Below are positions 1 to 9,017 of a stretch of DNA of 64,000 nucleotides, in pieces. The notes below the pieces were generated by a model. That model did no database searches. It was given only the letters and a program-made list of their open reading frames with translations, and was not told the origin of the DNA. The position numbers and the translations under genes are program-made. Position 1 is the stretch's first letter; each line of letters starts with the position of its first letter. This stretch comes from DASVUS01 sp036388675 (lineage in GTDB: Bacteria; Armatimonadota; Abditibacteriia; Abditibacteriales; Abditibacteriaceae). The stretch covers positions 66,652 through 130,651 of the forward strand of contig DASVRI010000009.1 in the NCBI GenBank assembly GCA_036388675.1, written 5' to 3'.

Positions 1-123
1 TCCGTTGATCGGGAGCTTCGCTGGTTCCTGCAACACGCTCTCCCGCCTGATTACGCGCCTGATAAGCAAAGGTTGGCATACAATAATTTTACCACGCGTC
101 AGGCGTTTGCAAGCAACTTCTTT
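1..123. other. Window edge, no recognised gene
   Basis: The first 123 bases lie downstream of the leftward uvsE gene. Frame 1 on the plus strand is open from base 1 to a TAG at 175, so the 3' end of a rightward gene converging on and overlapping uvsE is possible. The 58 codons show no family I recognise and no start is in the window. Confidence 0.3.
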
Positions 124-1098
124 TTACTCAAGTGTGATGTCGGGCGCTGTCTGCTTCAGGTCCTCGCGCAGTTGTAGCACCGCGAGGTCTTTGGCTTTGG
201 CTTCGCACATCACATCGAAAGGAATGTCGCGTGGCTCGCCACCGTAGTGCGCCGCGACTTTACGTGCAAACGGAATGAACACGTTCGCATCAATCATGTC
301 GGCGTGCTGCGAGGCTAAGGGCGCCACGCTGCTCTGCACGCGTTTTCCGGTCGCTTTGTCGCGACGCTCCACAATGCGCTCTTCCACGCGCGGAGTGGAA
401 AAGTGTATTTTCGGTTTGCCACGATCTTGCCAGGTCCTCAAAACAGCGCAACAGGCATCAACGGCGTCACGCCCGTCCGGGTTGATGCAGCCATGATGCT
501 GATGATCGAAGATGCAGCGAATGCCGGTCGCTTCGTGGATTCTCAACACATCATCCACGCCCCACGAGGTGTCGTCGTTTTCCAGCACAACGCGGCGTTT
601 AGCGGGTTCCGGCAGGGTGCAGTAACGCTCGATAAAACGTGTGCGCGCCGCATCGCGGTCGCCGTAAACGCCGCCGACGTGCGTCACCACAACGGCTTCT
701 TCACCTTGCTCCATGATGTCGAGAATCGTGGCCTGCGCGTTGATGTCGCGGATGGAAGTTTGCGTCAACTTTTCGTTGGGCGAGTTCAGCAGAATATATT
801 GCGAAGGATGGAACGACAGGCGCAGGTTCATTTCCCGCGCGCGTTTACCCAGCGCCACCAGGTCGTCGTGCGCTTCTTCGAGTTGATTGTGAAACTGCGG
901 CATGTCGGGGTGCGTGAGATACGGCGCAAAATCCGACGAGATGCGATACATCGAGATGTTCGTCTCGGCCAGATAATCAAAAATCAGGTTCACATACTCG
1001 ATGGAAACGCGCAGGTGCGGCGAGTTCTGCCAACGGCGCGAATCGTTGCTTTTCAATCCTTCACGTCCCAGCACTTTGACGGCAAAACCCAGTCGCAT
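124..1098 (-). CDS. uvsE: UV damage endonuclease UvsE/UvdE
   Basis: A 324-residue protein matching the UV damage endonuclease family. These TIM-barrel, metal-dependent enzymes nick DNA 5' of cyclobutane dimers, 6-4 photoproducts and abasic sites, starting an alternative excision repair. Visible family features are the N-terminal MRLGFAVKVLG, the RISSDFAPYLTHP segment (about 52-64), the metal-site HPSQY (97-101), VVTHVGG in the middle, the VLENDD stretch and the DHQHH cluster, followed by the PKIHFS strand. Length is normal for the family. It is the last gene of a leftward group and starts 3 bp after the PHP phosphatase stop, so it is probably cotranscribed and translationally coupled. Family assignment is strong; in vivo substrate range is not shown. 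Confidence 0.93.
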   Translation of the reverse strand: MRLGFAVKVLGREGLKSNDSRRWQNSPHLRVSIEYVNLIFDYLAETNISMYRISSDFAPYLTHPDMPQFHNQLEEAHDDLVALGKRAREMNLRLSFHPSQYILLNSPNEKLTQTSIRDINAQATILDIMEQGEEAVVVTHVGGVYGDRDAARTRFIERYCTLPEPAKRRVVLENDDTSWGVDDVLRIHEATGIRCIFDHQHHGCINPDGRDAVDACCAVLRTWQDRGKPKIHFSTPRVEERIVERRDKATGKRVQSSVAPLASQHADMIDANVFIPFARKVAAHYGGEPRDIPFDVMCEAKAKDLAVLQLREDLKQTAPDITLE

Positions 1099-1101
1099 GA
1101 T

Positions 1102-1869
1102 TTATCTCGTTTCCTGAGCGCTCACATCCTCAGCACTTACGTCCTGAGTACTCAGAAGGTGTTGCAAAATGCTGTTAGTGCGGGTGCGGATGTCCTGCTC
1201 ACGGGACGCACCGAACCACTCACGCACTGTCGCGTAACCGATGCGCAGCCCCGAACAACGATTGAGACCATGAGAATCGGTGGCGAGCACGATGTGTTCG
1301 TGCTCTTCCATCAACTCGCGTGCCGTGTCGCGTGCCATTGTGCTCATGTTGCCCAGCAGCGAATCAACCGTGATTTGCAGCCACGCCCCGGCCTCCACAA
1401 AAGCGCGAATAATGTCGAAATTGGTGCGCAGACACGGCGTGCGTTCCGGGTGCGCGATGATAGGCCGCGTGCCCTGCTCGCGCAACCACGGCATGAGTTC
1501 AATAGCGCCTTTGGGAAAGCGGTCGCGCTGCCAGGGGAATTCCAACAATGAGTACGCAGGACGGTCACCCAGATGACAGTAACGGCCTTCGCTGTAGTTG
1601 TGGCGATAAAGCTTCACGTCATACAAGGCGATTTCGGAGCCGGGCAAGACCACAATCTGTAACTCATGATTTTGAGCCTGCTCGTTCAAGTGCGCCACCT
1701 GCGGAATGATCTCAGGCCGAAAAAGGTGCAGGTTCTGGTTGCAATGGGGCGTCGCCACGATGTGCGTGATACCCTCGCTTTGCGCCTTGCTCAGCATCGC
1801 CAGCGATTCCTGTAGCGAGCGTGGCCCATCATCGACGGCGGGCAGAATATGGCAGTGAATATCAATCAT
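1102..1869 (-). CDS. PHP-domain tyrosine phosphatase, CpsB/YwqE type
   Basis: A 255-residue PHP-fold hydrolase. The N-terminal DIHCHILPAVDDGP, the ATPHCN motif, GSEIALYD, AHPER and the C-terminal ATDSHG supply the metal-binding His/Asp/Glu set of the CpsB/CapC (YwqE) manganese-dependent protein-tyrosine phosphatases. In other bacteria these dephosphorylate a capsule-synthesis tyrosine kinase. No partner kinase or Wzz protein is next to it here. It sits instead between birA (33 bp upstream) and uvsE (3 bp downstream), so a role in exopolysaccharide control is inferred from family only. The C-terminal tail is extended, low in complexity (STQDVSAEDVSAQ) and carries one GAGTACTC copy. A different PHP phosphoesterase activity is possible. 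Confidence 0.82.
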   Translation of the reverse strand: MIDIHCHILPAVDDGPRSLQESLAMLSKAQSEGITHIVATPHCNQNLHLFRPEIIPQVAHLNEQAQNHELQIVVLPGSEIALYDVKLYRHNYSEGRYCHLGDRPAYSLLEFPWQRDRFPKGAIELMPWLREQGTRPIIAHPERTPCLRTNFDIIRAFVEAGAWLQITVDSLLGNMSTMARDTARELMEEHEHIVLATDSHGLNRCSGLRIGYATVREWFGASREQDIRTRTNSILQHLLSTQDVSAEDVSAQETR

Positions 1870-1902
1870 CTTAAGTGAGGTTCGGCGCTAAAGGATCAGG
1901 TT

Positions 1903-2661
1903 TCAATCGAGATGTAGAAGCACATCTCCGGCAACCACGCGGCGCACGCCACCGGGAGTGCGCACCAGCAACGTCCCATCGTCGTCGATGCCGTTTGCCT
2001 CGCCACGATAGGTTTCGCCGGCGGCTTCCACGCGCACGGCTTGCTCCTGCAAAATATCGCGCCGAGCAAATTCCGCGCGCAACTCGTGCCACGCGCCATG
2101 CGAGTACTCGTCATACAGCGTTTCAATTTCACGCAAGAGAGTATTCACGACGTTTGCCAAAGGACGCACGTGCCCGGTTTCCATATACAGAGAAGTCGCC
2201 GCAATTTTGACATTGCGCGGCAAATCTTCGCGTGCGAAATTGACATTCAGGCCAATGCCGACAATTACATAGTCTGTGCGCTGTGGATTCTCTTCGCGCG
2301 CACGCGCTTCACTGAGCACGCCGCCGATTTTACGCCCACGCAAGACGATGTCGTTAGGCCACTTCACATTGGCGGGAAGATTTGTTTCGCTTTCGATGGC
2401 GCGCGCCGCGCCCAGTGCCGCCAGCATCGTGAGTTGCGGCACCTGCGACAACGCGATGTCGGGCCGCAAGATCAAGGAAAGATACAACCCCAGCCCGGAA
2501 GGAGAACACCAGTCGCGGCCCTGTCGTCCGCGTCCCTGCGTTTGCTCATCGGCGCGCACGACGGCACCATGCGGCGCACCTTCAAGCGCCCAACGCTGCG
2601 CCTCGTCGTTGGTCGAACCGATAATCTCTAAATGTCGCTGGGCCTGCCCGAAATTCTTCAT
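1903..2661 (-). CDS. birA: Biotin--[acetyl-CoA-carboxylase] ligase, monofunctional
   Basis: A 252-residue biotin protein ligase, which activates biotin to biotinyl-AMP and attaches it to the biotin carboxyl carrier protein for fatty acid synthesis. The biotin/ATP-binding GRGRQGRDW motif (about 43-51), SGLGLYLSLIL, the catalytic KWPNDI motif and the GIGLNVN strand are present. The small C-terminal SH3-like domain (TYRGEANGIDDDGTLLV) follows. Compared with E. coli BirA it lacks the N-terminal winged helix, so it should not act as a repressor. Its ATG overlaps the nadC stop (ATGA arrangement), which implies coupling. One GAGTACTC is read here as EYS. Confidence 0.93.
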   Translation of the reverse strand: MKNFGQAQRHLEIIGSTNDEAQRWALEGAPHGAVVRADEQTQGRGRQGRDWCSPSGLGLYLSLILRPDIALSQVPQLTMLAALGAARAIESETNLPANVKWPNDIVLRGRKIGGVLSEARAREENPQRTDYVIVGIGLNVNFAREDLPRNVKIAATSLYMETGHVRPLANVVNTLLREIETLYDEYSHGAWHELRAEFARRDILQEQAVRVEAAGETYRGEANGIDDDGTLLVRTPGGVRRVVAGDVLLHLD

Positions 2662-3503
2662 AACAACTCGATATCAAGCCCCAGGTCGAGCGCAGGGGCC
2701 GAGTGCGTCAGCGCACCCACCGAGATGATGTCAACGCCGCTCTCGGCAATGGCGCGCACGGTCTGCAAGTTGACGCCGCCGCTGGCTTCGCTGAGCGAGC
2801 GGCCATTGATGATGCCGACAGCTTCACGAAGTTCATGCGGCGTCATGTTATCGAGCAGGATGATGTCGGCGCGTGCATCGGCAGCCTGGCGCACCTGATC
2901 GAGCGTGTCACATTCGACTTCGATTTTTACGGCATGACCGATATTTTCTCGCGCGCGTTCAATGGCCTGCGCAATGCCGCCACACAAGGCAACGTGATTG
3001 TCTTTGATGAGAATCATGTCATCGAGCGCAAAGCGGTGATTGCTGCCGCCGCCACAACGCACCGCATATTTTTCGAGTACTCGCAAGCCGGGCGTGGTCT
3101 TACGCGTATCGGCAAGGCGCGCCTTCGTGCCGCTTACTCCATCGACAAACCGGCGTGTTAAGGTGGCGATGCCGCTCATTCGTTGGGAAAAGTTCAACGC
3201 CACGCGCTCGGCGGTGAGCACAGCGCGTGCGGCACCATCAATTTGCAGCAGCACTTCACCTCTGGCTATCGACTCGCCATCGCGCTTTGCCTGCGAAAAT
3301 TGCACACTCCCGTCCAGAGTGGCAAACGCTATTTGCGCCACGGCGATTCCGGCTAGCACACCATCTTCGCGGGTGCGCAGAACGGCACGCGCGCGCGCTG
3401 CGGCGGGAATGAGGGAATTGGTCGTGATGTCGCCGGAGCGAATGTCCTCGCGCAGTGCGGCTTCAACCAGCGGGCGAATTTGAAAGTCGTGCAGTGTTTC
3501 CAT
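2658..3503 (-). CDS. nadC: Nicotinate-nucleotide pyrophosphorylase (carboxylating)
   Basis: A 281-residue quinolinate phosphoribosyltransferase, which converts quinolinate and PRPP to nicotinate mononucleotide in de novo NAD synthesis. Diagnostic segments are EDIRSGDITT near residue 20, the TRKTTPGLR motif (about 133), GGGSNHRFALDDMILIKDNH, VEVECDTLDQ, DIILLDNM and SGGVNLQTVRAIAESGVD. Length is normal. It lies 18 bp after mutM and overlaps birA by 4 bp in the same leftward operon. nadA and nadB are not nearby. Confidence 0.95.
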   Translation of the reverse strand: METLHDFQIRPLVEAALREDIRSGDITTNSLIPAAARARAVLRTREDGVLAGIAVAQIAFATLDGSVQFSQAKRDGESIARGEVLLQIDGAARAVLTAERVALNFSQRMSGIATLTRRFVDGVSGTKARLADTRKTTPGLRVLEKYAVRCGGGSNHRFALDDMILIKDNHVALCGGIAQAIERARENIGHAVKIEVECDTLDQVRQAADARADIILLDNMTPHELREAVGIINGRSLSEASGGVNLQTVRAIAESGVDIISVGALTHSAPALDLGLDIELL

Positions 3504-3521
3504 GATGTTTTCAATGATCTT

Positions 3522-4367
3522 TTATCGGCTTTTCATGCGCTGACACCTGGGGCAGAAATGATAGGAGCGGGCGCTTTTGCCCGGCCCGAGAACGCCGCGC
3601 TCGATTGGTGTGGTGCAGTTGCCGCACGGCTCTTTGGTGTTGCCGTAAACATGCGGACGATATTCGCCAAACGCGCCGAATGTATCTTGATAACCACCAT
3701 CTTTCAAGGTGGCGCCGCGACTGGCAATAGCGCGTTCCAGCACCGGACGCATGTGCGACACAACGACGCGCAGTTTCTTCAAGGGCACATCAGCAGCGAT
3801 CTGCGCCGGATGTACGCCTGCTAAAAAGCACACTTCATCGGCATAAATGTTTCCCAGTCCGGCGACGAGTTTCTGATCGAGCAGCGCGGCTTTGAGTTTC
3901 GTCTTGCGAGTACTCAGTTTGCGCGCCAGCGCTTCTTCATCGAAGTCATCATCCAGTGGTTCGGGGCCCATCGCCAGCAAAAATGGTAACTCTCGCGCCA
4001 CACCCAGCGCGCCGAATGTGCGCGGATCGGTGAAGACGAGACGACGCCCATCATCGAAAACAAGGACGCCATGAATATGCTTGTGCAGTGCTTCAGCATC
4101 GAAGTCGCCGCTGTTTTCTTCGACGTGCAGCCGGCCCGTCATGCCGAGATGCACCAGCAGATTGGAACCGTTTTCGAGTGGAAAATAAAGCTGCTTGCCG
4201 CGTCGTCGCGCTTCGACGATGCGCGTGCCTTGCAGGGTGGCGACAAATTCTTCAACGCTCGGTTGCGTGATGCGCGGCAAACGCGCCCAGGTTCGTGCCA
4301 CGCGCGCGCCTACAATTTGCGGCTCCAGTTGGCGGCGCACAGTTTCGGCTTCAGGAAGTTCAGGCAT
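3522..4367 (-). CDS. mutM: Formamidopyrimidine-DNA glycosylase (Fpg)
   Basis: A 281-residue bifunctional DNA glycosylase/AP lyase that excises 8-oxoguanine and formamidopyrimidines. The start PELPEAETVRR gives the catalytic Pro after Met removal and the Glu general acid. The conserved lysine is in RRRGKQL (about 59), then HLGMTGRL, the DPRTFG loop and the helix-two-turn-helix LDQKLVAGLGNIYADE. The C-terminal zinc finger is complete (CGNC then CPRC, with the GKSARSYHFC hairpin). It is the promoter-proximal gene of the leftward mutM-nadC-birA-PHP-uvsE group, which thus has repair genes at both ends. Presence of the finger favours MutM over Nei. Confidence 0.95.
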   Translation of the reverse strand: MPELPEAETVRRQLEPQIVGARVARTWARLPRITQPSVEEFVATLQGTRIVEARRRGKQLYFPLENGSNLLVHLGMTGRLHVEENSGDFDAEALHKHIHGVLVFDDGRRLVFTDPRTFGALGVARELPFLLAMGPEPLDDDFDEEALARKLSTRKTKLKAALLDQKLVAGLGNIYADEVCFLAGVHPAQIAADVPLKKLRVVVSHMRPVLERAIASRGATLKDGGYQDTFGAFGEYRPHVYGNTKEPCGNCTTPIERGVLGPGKSARSYHFCPRCQRMKSR

Positions 4368-4412
4368 GAATTGAGTCTACGAAATTCGCTGTGCGCTAAC
4401 ACGAAGCGTAAT

Positions 4413-4591
4413 GGAACGCAAAGCTGCGCTACGCAAAGCTGCGCTACGCAAAGCTGCGCTACGCGGAAACGGCGCGAAAACGACGCCACCACGACATGGA
4501 ATAGGGCGCAGTGAAATCTTTCGATGGCTGCTGCCCCTCCTTTTGCGTCGTTTTCGCGCCGTTTCCGTGTAGCGTACGGAGTTCGCGTTCC
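4413..4591. repeat. Fold-back element with three 15-bp tandem units
   Basis: The intergenic stretch 4368-4677 holds a fold-back structure. A perfect 23-bp inverted repeat lies at 4464-4486 and 4545-4567. Outside the left arm are three exact tandem 15-bp units, ACGCAAAGCTGCGCT, at 4416-4430, 4431-4445 and 4446-4460. The right flank carries one diverged counterpart, so the left side appears expanded. Both outer ends begin GGAACGC when read inward. No coding capacity is seen. It may be a small non-autonomous element. Confidence 0.75.
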
Positions 4592-4677
4592 ATCTACAGT
4601 GCGATGCATTGCAGGCGTGCGCGATTGCTGATGAACTTGCGCCAGACCCAACGAGTACTCAATTACGGAGGCAAGGC

Positions 4678-5694
4678 ATGGCCAGGACGTATCGCGTCGG
4701 TGTCGCATCGATGGTACACGATCATGTATGGGGCGAACTCAACCACTGGGCGAAAATGCCCAATGTTGAAGTGGTGGCAGCGGGCGACGTGAACGCCGAC
4801 CTGCGCGAGCGCATCCAGAGCAAGTTCAATGTCCCCAAAGTTTACGATTCGTGGCAGGAGATGATCGCCAACGAAGAACTCGACATTGTGCAGGCCGCTT
4901 CAGAAAACAATGTCGCTGCCGATATTGTGGAGGCGAGCGCCGCCAAAGGCATTCACGTCATCAGCGAAAAGCCGATGAGCGCTACACTCGATCAGGCCAA
5001 TCGCATGGTGCGCGCCACGCAAACTGCCGGTACGCAACTAATGATCAACTGGCCAACGGCGTGGAATCCAGCCATTCAGGAATTGGAGCGACGCATTTTA
5101 GCGGGTGACATTGGCCAACTGTTCTATTTCAAGCAGCGCAGCGCGCACAACGGCCCCAAAGAAATCGGCTGCGACCCGCACTTCTGGGGCTGGCTGTATG
5201 ATGAAGAGAAAAACGGCGCCGGTGCCCTCATGGATTACTGCGGTTACAGTGCGGATATGTGTGCGCGTTTCCTGGGGCTGCCGCAACAGGTGACGGGCTT
5301 TCGTAGCGTCTTCGTCAAGGATTACCCCATTCCCGACGACAACGCCATCATCATGATGAAATACGCGCACGCCTTTGGCGTCGCCGAAGCAAGTTGGACG
5401 CAAACCGTAGGTTACGCCACCAATAATCCCGTCGCTTACGGCACCGGCGGCAGCCTGGCTGTTGCCGGAGACAAGCTCATTTTGCAAACACCGGGCAACG
5501 TGGAAACCATAACTCCGCAGGCGCTTCAATCGCCGCGCAGCAACGGCCCGGAGTATTTCATCCACTGTCTGGAAAGCGGCGAGCCAATCGAAGGCTTCTG
5601 CTCGATGCAAGTCAGCCGCGATGCACAGGAAATCCTCGAAGCCGGCAAACGCGCCGCCGACACCGGCCAGACGATGAACCTGCCGCTGCCGTAA
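4678..5694 (+). CDS. Gfo/Idh/MocA family oxidoreductase
   Basis: A 338-residue NAD(P)-dependent oxidoreductase of the Gfo/Idh/MocA family, probably acting on a sugar or inositol derivative. The N-terminal Rossmann half has VGVASMVHDHVWG in place of the usual GxGxxG. The VVAAGDVNADLRERI strand and the family EKP signature (ISEKPMSATL, about 101) follow. The C-terminal half contains WLYDEEKNGAGALMDYCGY, the common G-G-A/G-DxG/Y substrate loop. I start it at the ATG at 4678 because GGAGG at 4667-4671 precedes it by 6 bases; an upstream in-frame ATG at 4609 adds 23 residues without similarity. A GAGTACTC lies 17 bp before the start. The substrate cannot be named. Confidence 0.85.
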   Translation: MARTYRVGVASMVHDHVWGELNHWAKMPNVEVVAAGDVNADLRERIQSKFNVPKVYDSWQEMIANEELDIVQAASENNVAADIVEASAAKGIHVISEKPMSATLDQANRMVRATQTAGTQLMINWPTAWNPAIQELERRILAGDIGQLFYFKQRSAHNGPKEIGCDPHFWGWLYDEEKNGAGALMDYCGYSADMCARFLGLPQQVTGFRSVFVKDYPIPDDNAIIMMKYAHAFGVAEASWTQTVGYATNNPVAYGTGGSLAVAGDKLILQTPGNVETITPQALQSPRSNGPEYFIHCLESGEPIEGFCSMQVSRDAQEILEAGKRAADTGQTMNLPLP

Positions 5695-5761
5695 ACGAAT
5701 ATGCAAGGGTCACTGAGTACTCGACGGAGTATTCAGTGACCTTTATGCGCTGTATGCTACG

Positions 5762-6832
5762 TCAGAGCATGACTTCACGTCCGGTCTCGCCCGACTCGTA
5801 GATGGCGTCGATGATGCGCGTGACTTGCAGCGCTTCTTCGCCCGGTGTCATGACCGGCGTATTGTTGACAATGGAGTCGATGAACGATTTCATTTCTTCG
5901 TGGTGCGTTTGCACATTGCCCGGCAGATGCACCGGCGTAATGTCGAGCAGCGTTTTGTTCTGCTCGGTGAACATCTTTAAGGGGCTGAGTGTCGCGCCGC
6001 CTTTGTCGCCGAAAATTTGGAAACCGCTGTTATCCCAACCTTCGATGTTGGCCACAAAGCTCGATTCCAGCACCATGGTGCTGCCGTTTTCAAAGCGCAC
6101 AAATGCCGCGGCGAAGTCTTCGACAGTGAAGTTTTTGTAGTCCCATTGTCCCATCAGGCCGAGCACATCTTTGCGCTTGCCGAACTTCTGATAAGTCTGG
6201 CCCGTGACCGAAACCGGCCTGGGAAAGCCGAGCACATGCAGCGTTGCATCCAGCATATGCACGCCGATGTCGATGAGCGGGCCGCCGCCGTTTTTCTCTT
6301 TGTTGATGAACATGCCCCAGCCGGGAATGCCGCGACGGCGCAGCGCCTGCACGCGCGCATAGTAAATGTCGCCGAACGCACCCGCATCGGCAAAGCGCTT
6401 GAGGCACTGCAACTGCGGCGAAAAGCGCATGTTGTAGCCGCACATCAGCTTGCGATTGGCTTTTTGTGCCGCCTTGACCATGGCTTCGCCTTCCTGCGCG
6501 TTCATTGCCAGGGGCTTTTCGCACAGCACGTGCTTGCCCGCTTCCAGGGCGGCAATGGTCGCTTCGGCGTGGAGAAAGTTTGGCGTCGTGACGCTGACCG
6601 CCTGAATGTCGTCGCGCCCCAGCATCTCGTGAAAGTCGGCATACGAGTACTGGATGTCGAACTCTTGCGCGACGCTTTCCCGTGCCGCTTGCACCGGGTC
6701 GGAGACAGCCACGATTTTGGCGTTGCTCAGCTTTTTGTAGCCGGGAATATGCGCAGCACGCGCGATGCCGCCCGCACCGATAATCCCGACACCGACCGTT
6801 TCAGTTTTGGTTGCGCTGCTTTTTCTAGCCAC
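5762..6832 (-). CDS. Gfo/Idh/MocA family oxidoreductase
   Basis: A second family member, about 356 residues and only distantly similar to its convergent neighbour. It has a canonical dinucleotide-binding GIIGAGGIARAAHIPGY at the start, the VVAVSDP-like strand (KIVAVSDP), VTTPNFLH, CEKPLAMN with the EKP motif, and GGGPLIDIGVHMLD in the substrate domain with the catalytic-type DxxxH. I prefer a GTG start at 6832, preceded by GGAAGAGGAG, over an ATG at 6865 that has no Shine-Dalgarno sequence. Together with 4678-5694 it suggests sugar oxidation/epimerisation chemistry feeding from the glycan enzymes elsewhere in the window; that link is inference. Confidence 0.85.
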   Translation of the reverse strand: MARKSSATKTETVGVGIIGAGGIARAAHIPGYKKLSNAKIVAVSDPVQAARESVAQEFDIQYSYADFHEMLGRDDIQAVSVTTPNFLHAEATIAALEAGKHVLCEKPLAMNAQEGEAMVKAAQKANRKLMCGYNMRFSPQLQCLKRFADAGAFGDIYYARVQALRRRGIPGWGMFINKEKNGGGPLIDIGVHMLDATLHVLGFPRPVSVTGQTYQKFGKRKDVLGLMGQWDYKNFTVEDFAAAFVRFENGSTMVLESSFVANIEGWDNSGFQIFGDKGGATLSPLKMFTEQNKTLLDITPVHLPGNVQTHHEEMKSFIDSIVNNTPVMTPGEEALQVTRIIDAIYESGETGREVML

Positions 6833-7201
6833 AAGACCGCTCCTCTTCCAGGGAATGTCCCTCATTTAAACACATCATCTCATGGCTGCCACTGCCTTGC
6901 CCGGCTTTTACAGCCAAGGCGAGTACTCGCTTGCGTTCAAATACTTGATGATTGTCACGAATTGTCTGCGCGCCGCCCCGGCAGCTTTGAGCTTTTGCCC
7001 TGCACCAAGCAAGAGGTTGAAGAAGTGGACGGGCCGGATTACAATGTCAACAACAGGACAAAAAGCGCTCTCATAAGGAACGCTTTTCGGTTGCGTTAGA
7101 TCAATCCGCGTGCGGTATCGAACCGACAATGTAGCGAGAAAAAGGATAATATCTCTGATGTCAGGTTGCGGCCGGCACAGATCAAGGTTTTATCCGCGAT
7201 T
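6833..7201. other. Intergenic stretch between divergent genes
   Basis: These 369 bases separate the leftward oxidoreductase from the rightward Crp/Fnr gene. They contain one GAGTACTC at 6921 and a weak AAAAGCG/CGCTTTT hairpin around 7060-7087. No gene is supported. Confidence 0.5.
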
Positions 7202-7909
7202 ATGAATAACTCACGTTCTCCCGGCAATCGGTTGCTGGCGGCTTTGCCCACCGCCGAGTATGAGCGACTGAGGCGACATCTTCAGCCGATGCTCTTTACG
7301 CACGGCCAACTCCTGCAACGTGCCGGCGAGCCTATCGAGCGCGTTTACTTCGTGGAAAAGGGCATGGCCTCGCTGGTGATGGTAGCTGAAGACGGTGTAC
7401 AGGTCGAAGTCGGCGTCGTCGGCAACGAGGGCATGGTTGGAGCCGCCGTCGTGCTGGGCGACAATCCGCCTCTCACCGAATCAATGGTGCAAATACCCGG
7501 CAAAGGCTGGTGGATGCCGGCTCGCATACTCGTGGCCGAGTTTTCACAAACCGAGATTCTCCATCAATCATTGTTGCGCTACATGCAATTGTTGATGACG
7601 CTCACTTCGCAGACAGCGTTGTGTAATCGCCTGCACTCGGTCGAGGCACGTTTGGCCAAGTGGCTGCTGATGTCGCGCGATCGCGTCCAGTCGAACGAGT
7701 TGGAACTTACGCAGGAATTCCTGGCGCAGATGCTGGGTTCGCGCCGTTCGGGTATTACCATCGCCGCAGGAGATTTGCGGGATGCAGGATTGATCGACTA
7801 CACGCGCGGCTGCATCACCATTCTCGACGAACCCGGGCTGCAAGAGCGTGCCTGCGAATGCTATTCGGCAATTCAAGGTCGTTTCGAGCAACTGCTGCAA
7901 GACATTTAG
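7202..7909 (+). CDS. Crp/Fnr family transcriptional regulator
   Basis: A 235-residue regulator with an N-terminal cyclic-nucleotide-binding-like beta-roll and a C-terminal Crp-type winged helix. The sensor runs from LLAALPTAEYERL through GEPIERVYFVEKGMASLV, VEVGVVGNEGMVGAAVVLG and the dimerisation helix LLRYMQLLMTLTSQTALCNRLHSVEARLAKWLL. The DNA-binding part is ELTQEFLAQMLGSRRSGITIAAGDLRDAGLIDY followed by the wing RGCITILD. It lacks cysteines for an FeS cluster in the N-terminus. The open frame extends to a TTG at 7166, but ATG 7202 gives the usual family start; no strong ribosome site decides. The next gene is a paralogue. Confidence 0.88.
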   Translation: MNNSRSPGNRLLAALPTAEYERLRRHLQPMLFTHGQLLQRAGEPIERVYFVEKGMASLVMVAEDGVQVEVGVVGNEGMVGAAVVLGDNPPLTESMVQIPGKGWWMPARILVAEFSQTEILHQSLLRYMQLLMTLTSQTALCNRLHSVEARLAKWLLMSRDRVQSNELELTQEFLAQMLGSRRSGITIAAGDLRDAGLIDYTRGCITILDEPGLQERACECYSAIQGRFEQLLQDI

Positions 7910-8153
7910 CATCAGTCTATGCGGCGACCGTCGCAGTGTGTTCACGGCAGCGTCGCAGAGATTTGTTCGCTATCGGACGGATGGGTGTGCCGGTCGGTTA
8001 TAGCGTCTGAGTACTCGTGTCGCACCCGATGAAGTTTACCGGCAGTGCGTTGCGACCTGTGGGTTGCAACGCGTAAAAGGCTCGATGTAAAAGGCTCGGT
8101 ATATGCGCGTGCTCTTGTCAACAGGAGCAAAAGATTTCTCCCGAGAACGCACC

Positions 8154-8864
8154 ATGTCTATGAATCAATTACTATTGGCTTTGCCCAAAGATGAGGTTCA
8201 AAAGATTCAACCTCATCTGGAGAAGGTGACATTGTCGACGGGACAGATGCTCTATGACGCGGACGAAACGATTGATTACGTCTACTTCCCCAACAGTGGC
8301 CTGACTTCTCTGGTTGTTTCATCTCAAGATGGCACGCAGGTGGAAAGCAGCGTCGTCGGGCAGGAAGGGCTGGTCGGCATTATGGCCGTGTTGGGCAATA
8401 ACCAATCGGTGACAAAGGCGCAGGTGCAAATCGAAGGCACCGCCTGGCAAATTGCTGCCCACAAGGTCGAGGAACTCGTGCATAGCAGCAGTGAACTCGA
8501 AAATCTGCTGCTGCGTTACATGCAGGTGCTTTATAATCAGAGCGCTCAGAACGCTCTGTGCAACAAAGCGCACTCACTCGATCAGCGATTTAGCCGCTGG
8601 ATGCTGGTAGCCTGCGACCGCGTGCAAAGCGATAGCTTCTGCCTGCCTGCCCAGTTCATCTCCGACATGCTGGGCGTAAAGCTACCCGAAACGCTGCCTG
8701 TCCTGGCTGCTTTCGAACAAGCCGGTATCATCAGGTATGAATACGCAACTGGTCGCCTCACTATCCTGCAACGCCATGAACTAAAGAGTGCCGCGTGCGA
8801 GTGCTATCAGGTGCTGCACGACCAATTCCATTCTTTGCACCACGACAAAGGCCGCAGTAGCTGA
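8154..8864 (+). CDS. Crp/Fnr family transcriptional regulator (paralogue)
   Basis: A 236-residue paralogue of the preceding regulator, probably from a tandem duplication. It shares LLALPKDEV, DETIDYVYFPNSGLTSLVV, VESSVVGQEGLVG, LLLRYMQVLYNQSAQNALCNKAHSLDQRFSRWML and the C-terminal CECYQVLHDQF. The winged-helix segment differs: where the neighbour reads GSRRSGITIAAGDL, this one reads GVKLPETLPVLAAF, so the recognition helix should bind another site or bind poorly. I start at ATG 8154 (MSMNQLLLALP); an in-frame ATG at 8103 adds 17 residues without similarity. Ligand and targets are unknown. Confidence 0.85.
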   Translation: MSMNQLLLALPKDEVQKIQPHLEKVTLSTGQMLYDADETIDYVYFPNSGLTSLVVSSQDGTQVESSVVGQEGLVGIMAVLGNNQSVTKAQVQIEGTAWQIAAHKVEELVHSSSELENLLLRYMQVLYNQSAQNALCNKAHSLDQRFSRWMLVACDRVQSDSFCLPAQFISDMLGVKLPETLPVLAAFEQAGIIRYEYATGRLTILQRHELKSAACECYQVLHDQFHSLHHDKGRSS

Positions 8865-9017
8865 ACAGCGCGCAGTCGAGTACTCGCACGAGTACTCGCG
8901 GCAGCATCTCAGGCGTGGCCGGAACGGGAATAGAATGATTCCGACTTCCCGCCCCGGCGTATGCCCCGCAGTTCTGTTAGCAGTTTTACACACGCCGCGT
9001 TGCTCAATTTCCTACAA

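Noticed and set aside
403..1551. Long plus-strand open frame of 382 codons
   Set aside because: It lies antisense to uvsE and the PHP phosphatase, both of which have clear family motifs; G+C-rich third positions open such shadows.
4310..4708. 132-codon minus-strand frame with CVAQLCVAQLCVAQL repeats
   Set aside because: The repeats come from the 15-bp tandem DNA repeat; it overlaps mutM and the fold-back element and is not a plausible protein.
6017..7099. 360-codon plus-strand frame over the Gfo/Idh/MocA gene
   Set aside because: Antisense to a gene with GxGxxG and EKP motifs; its own sequence shows no family pattern.
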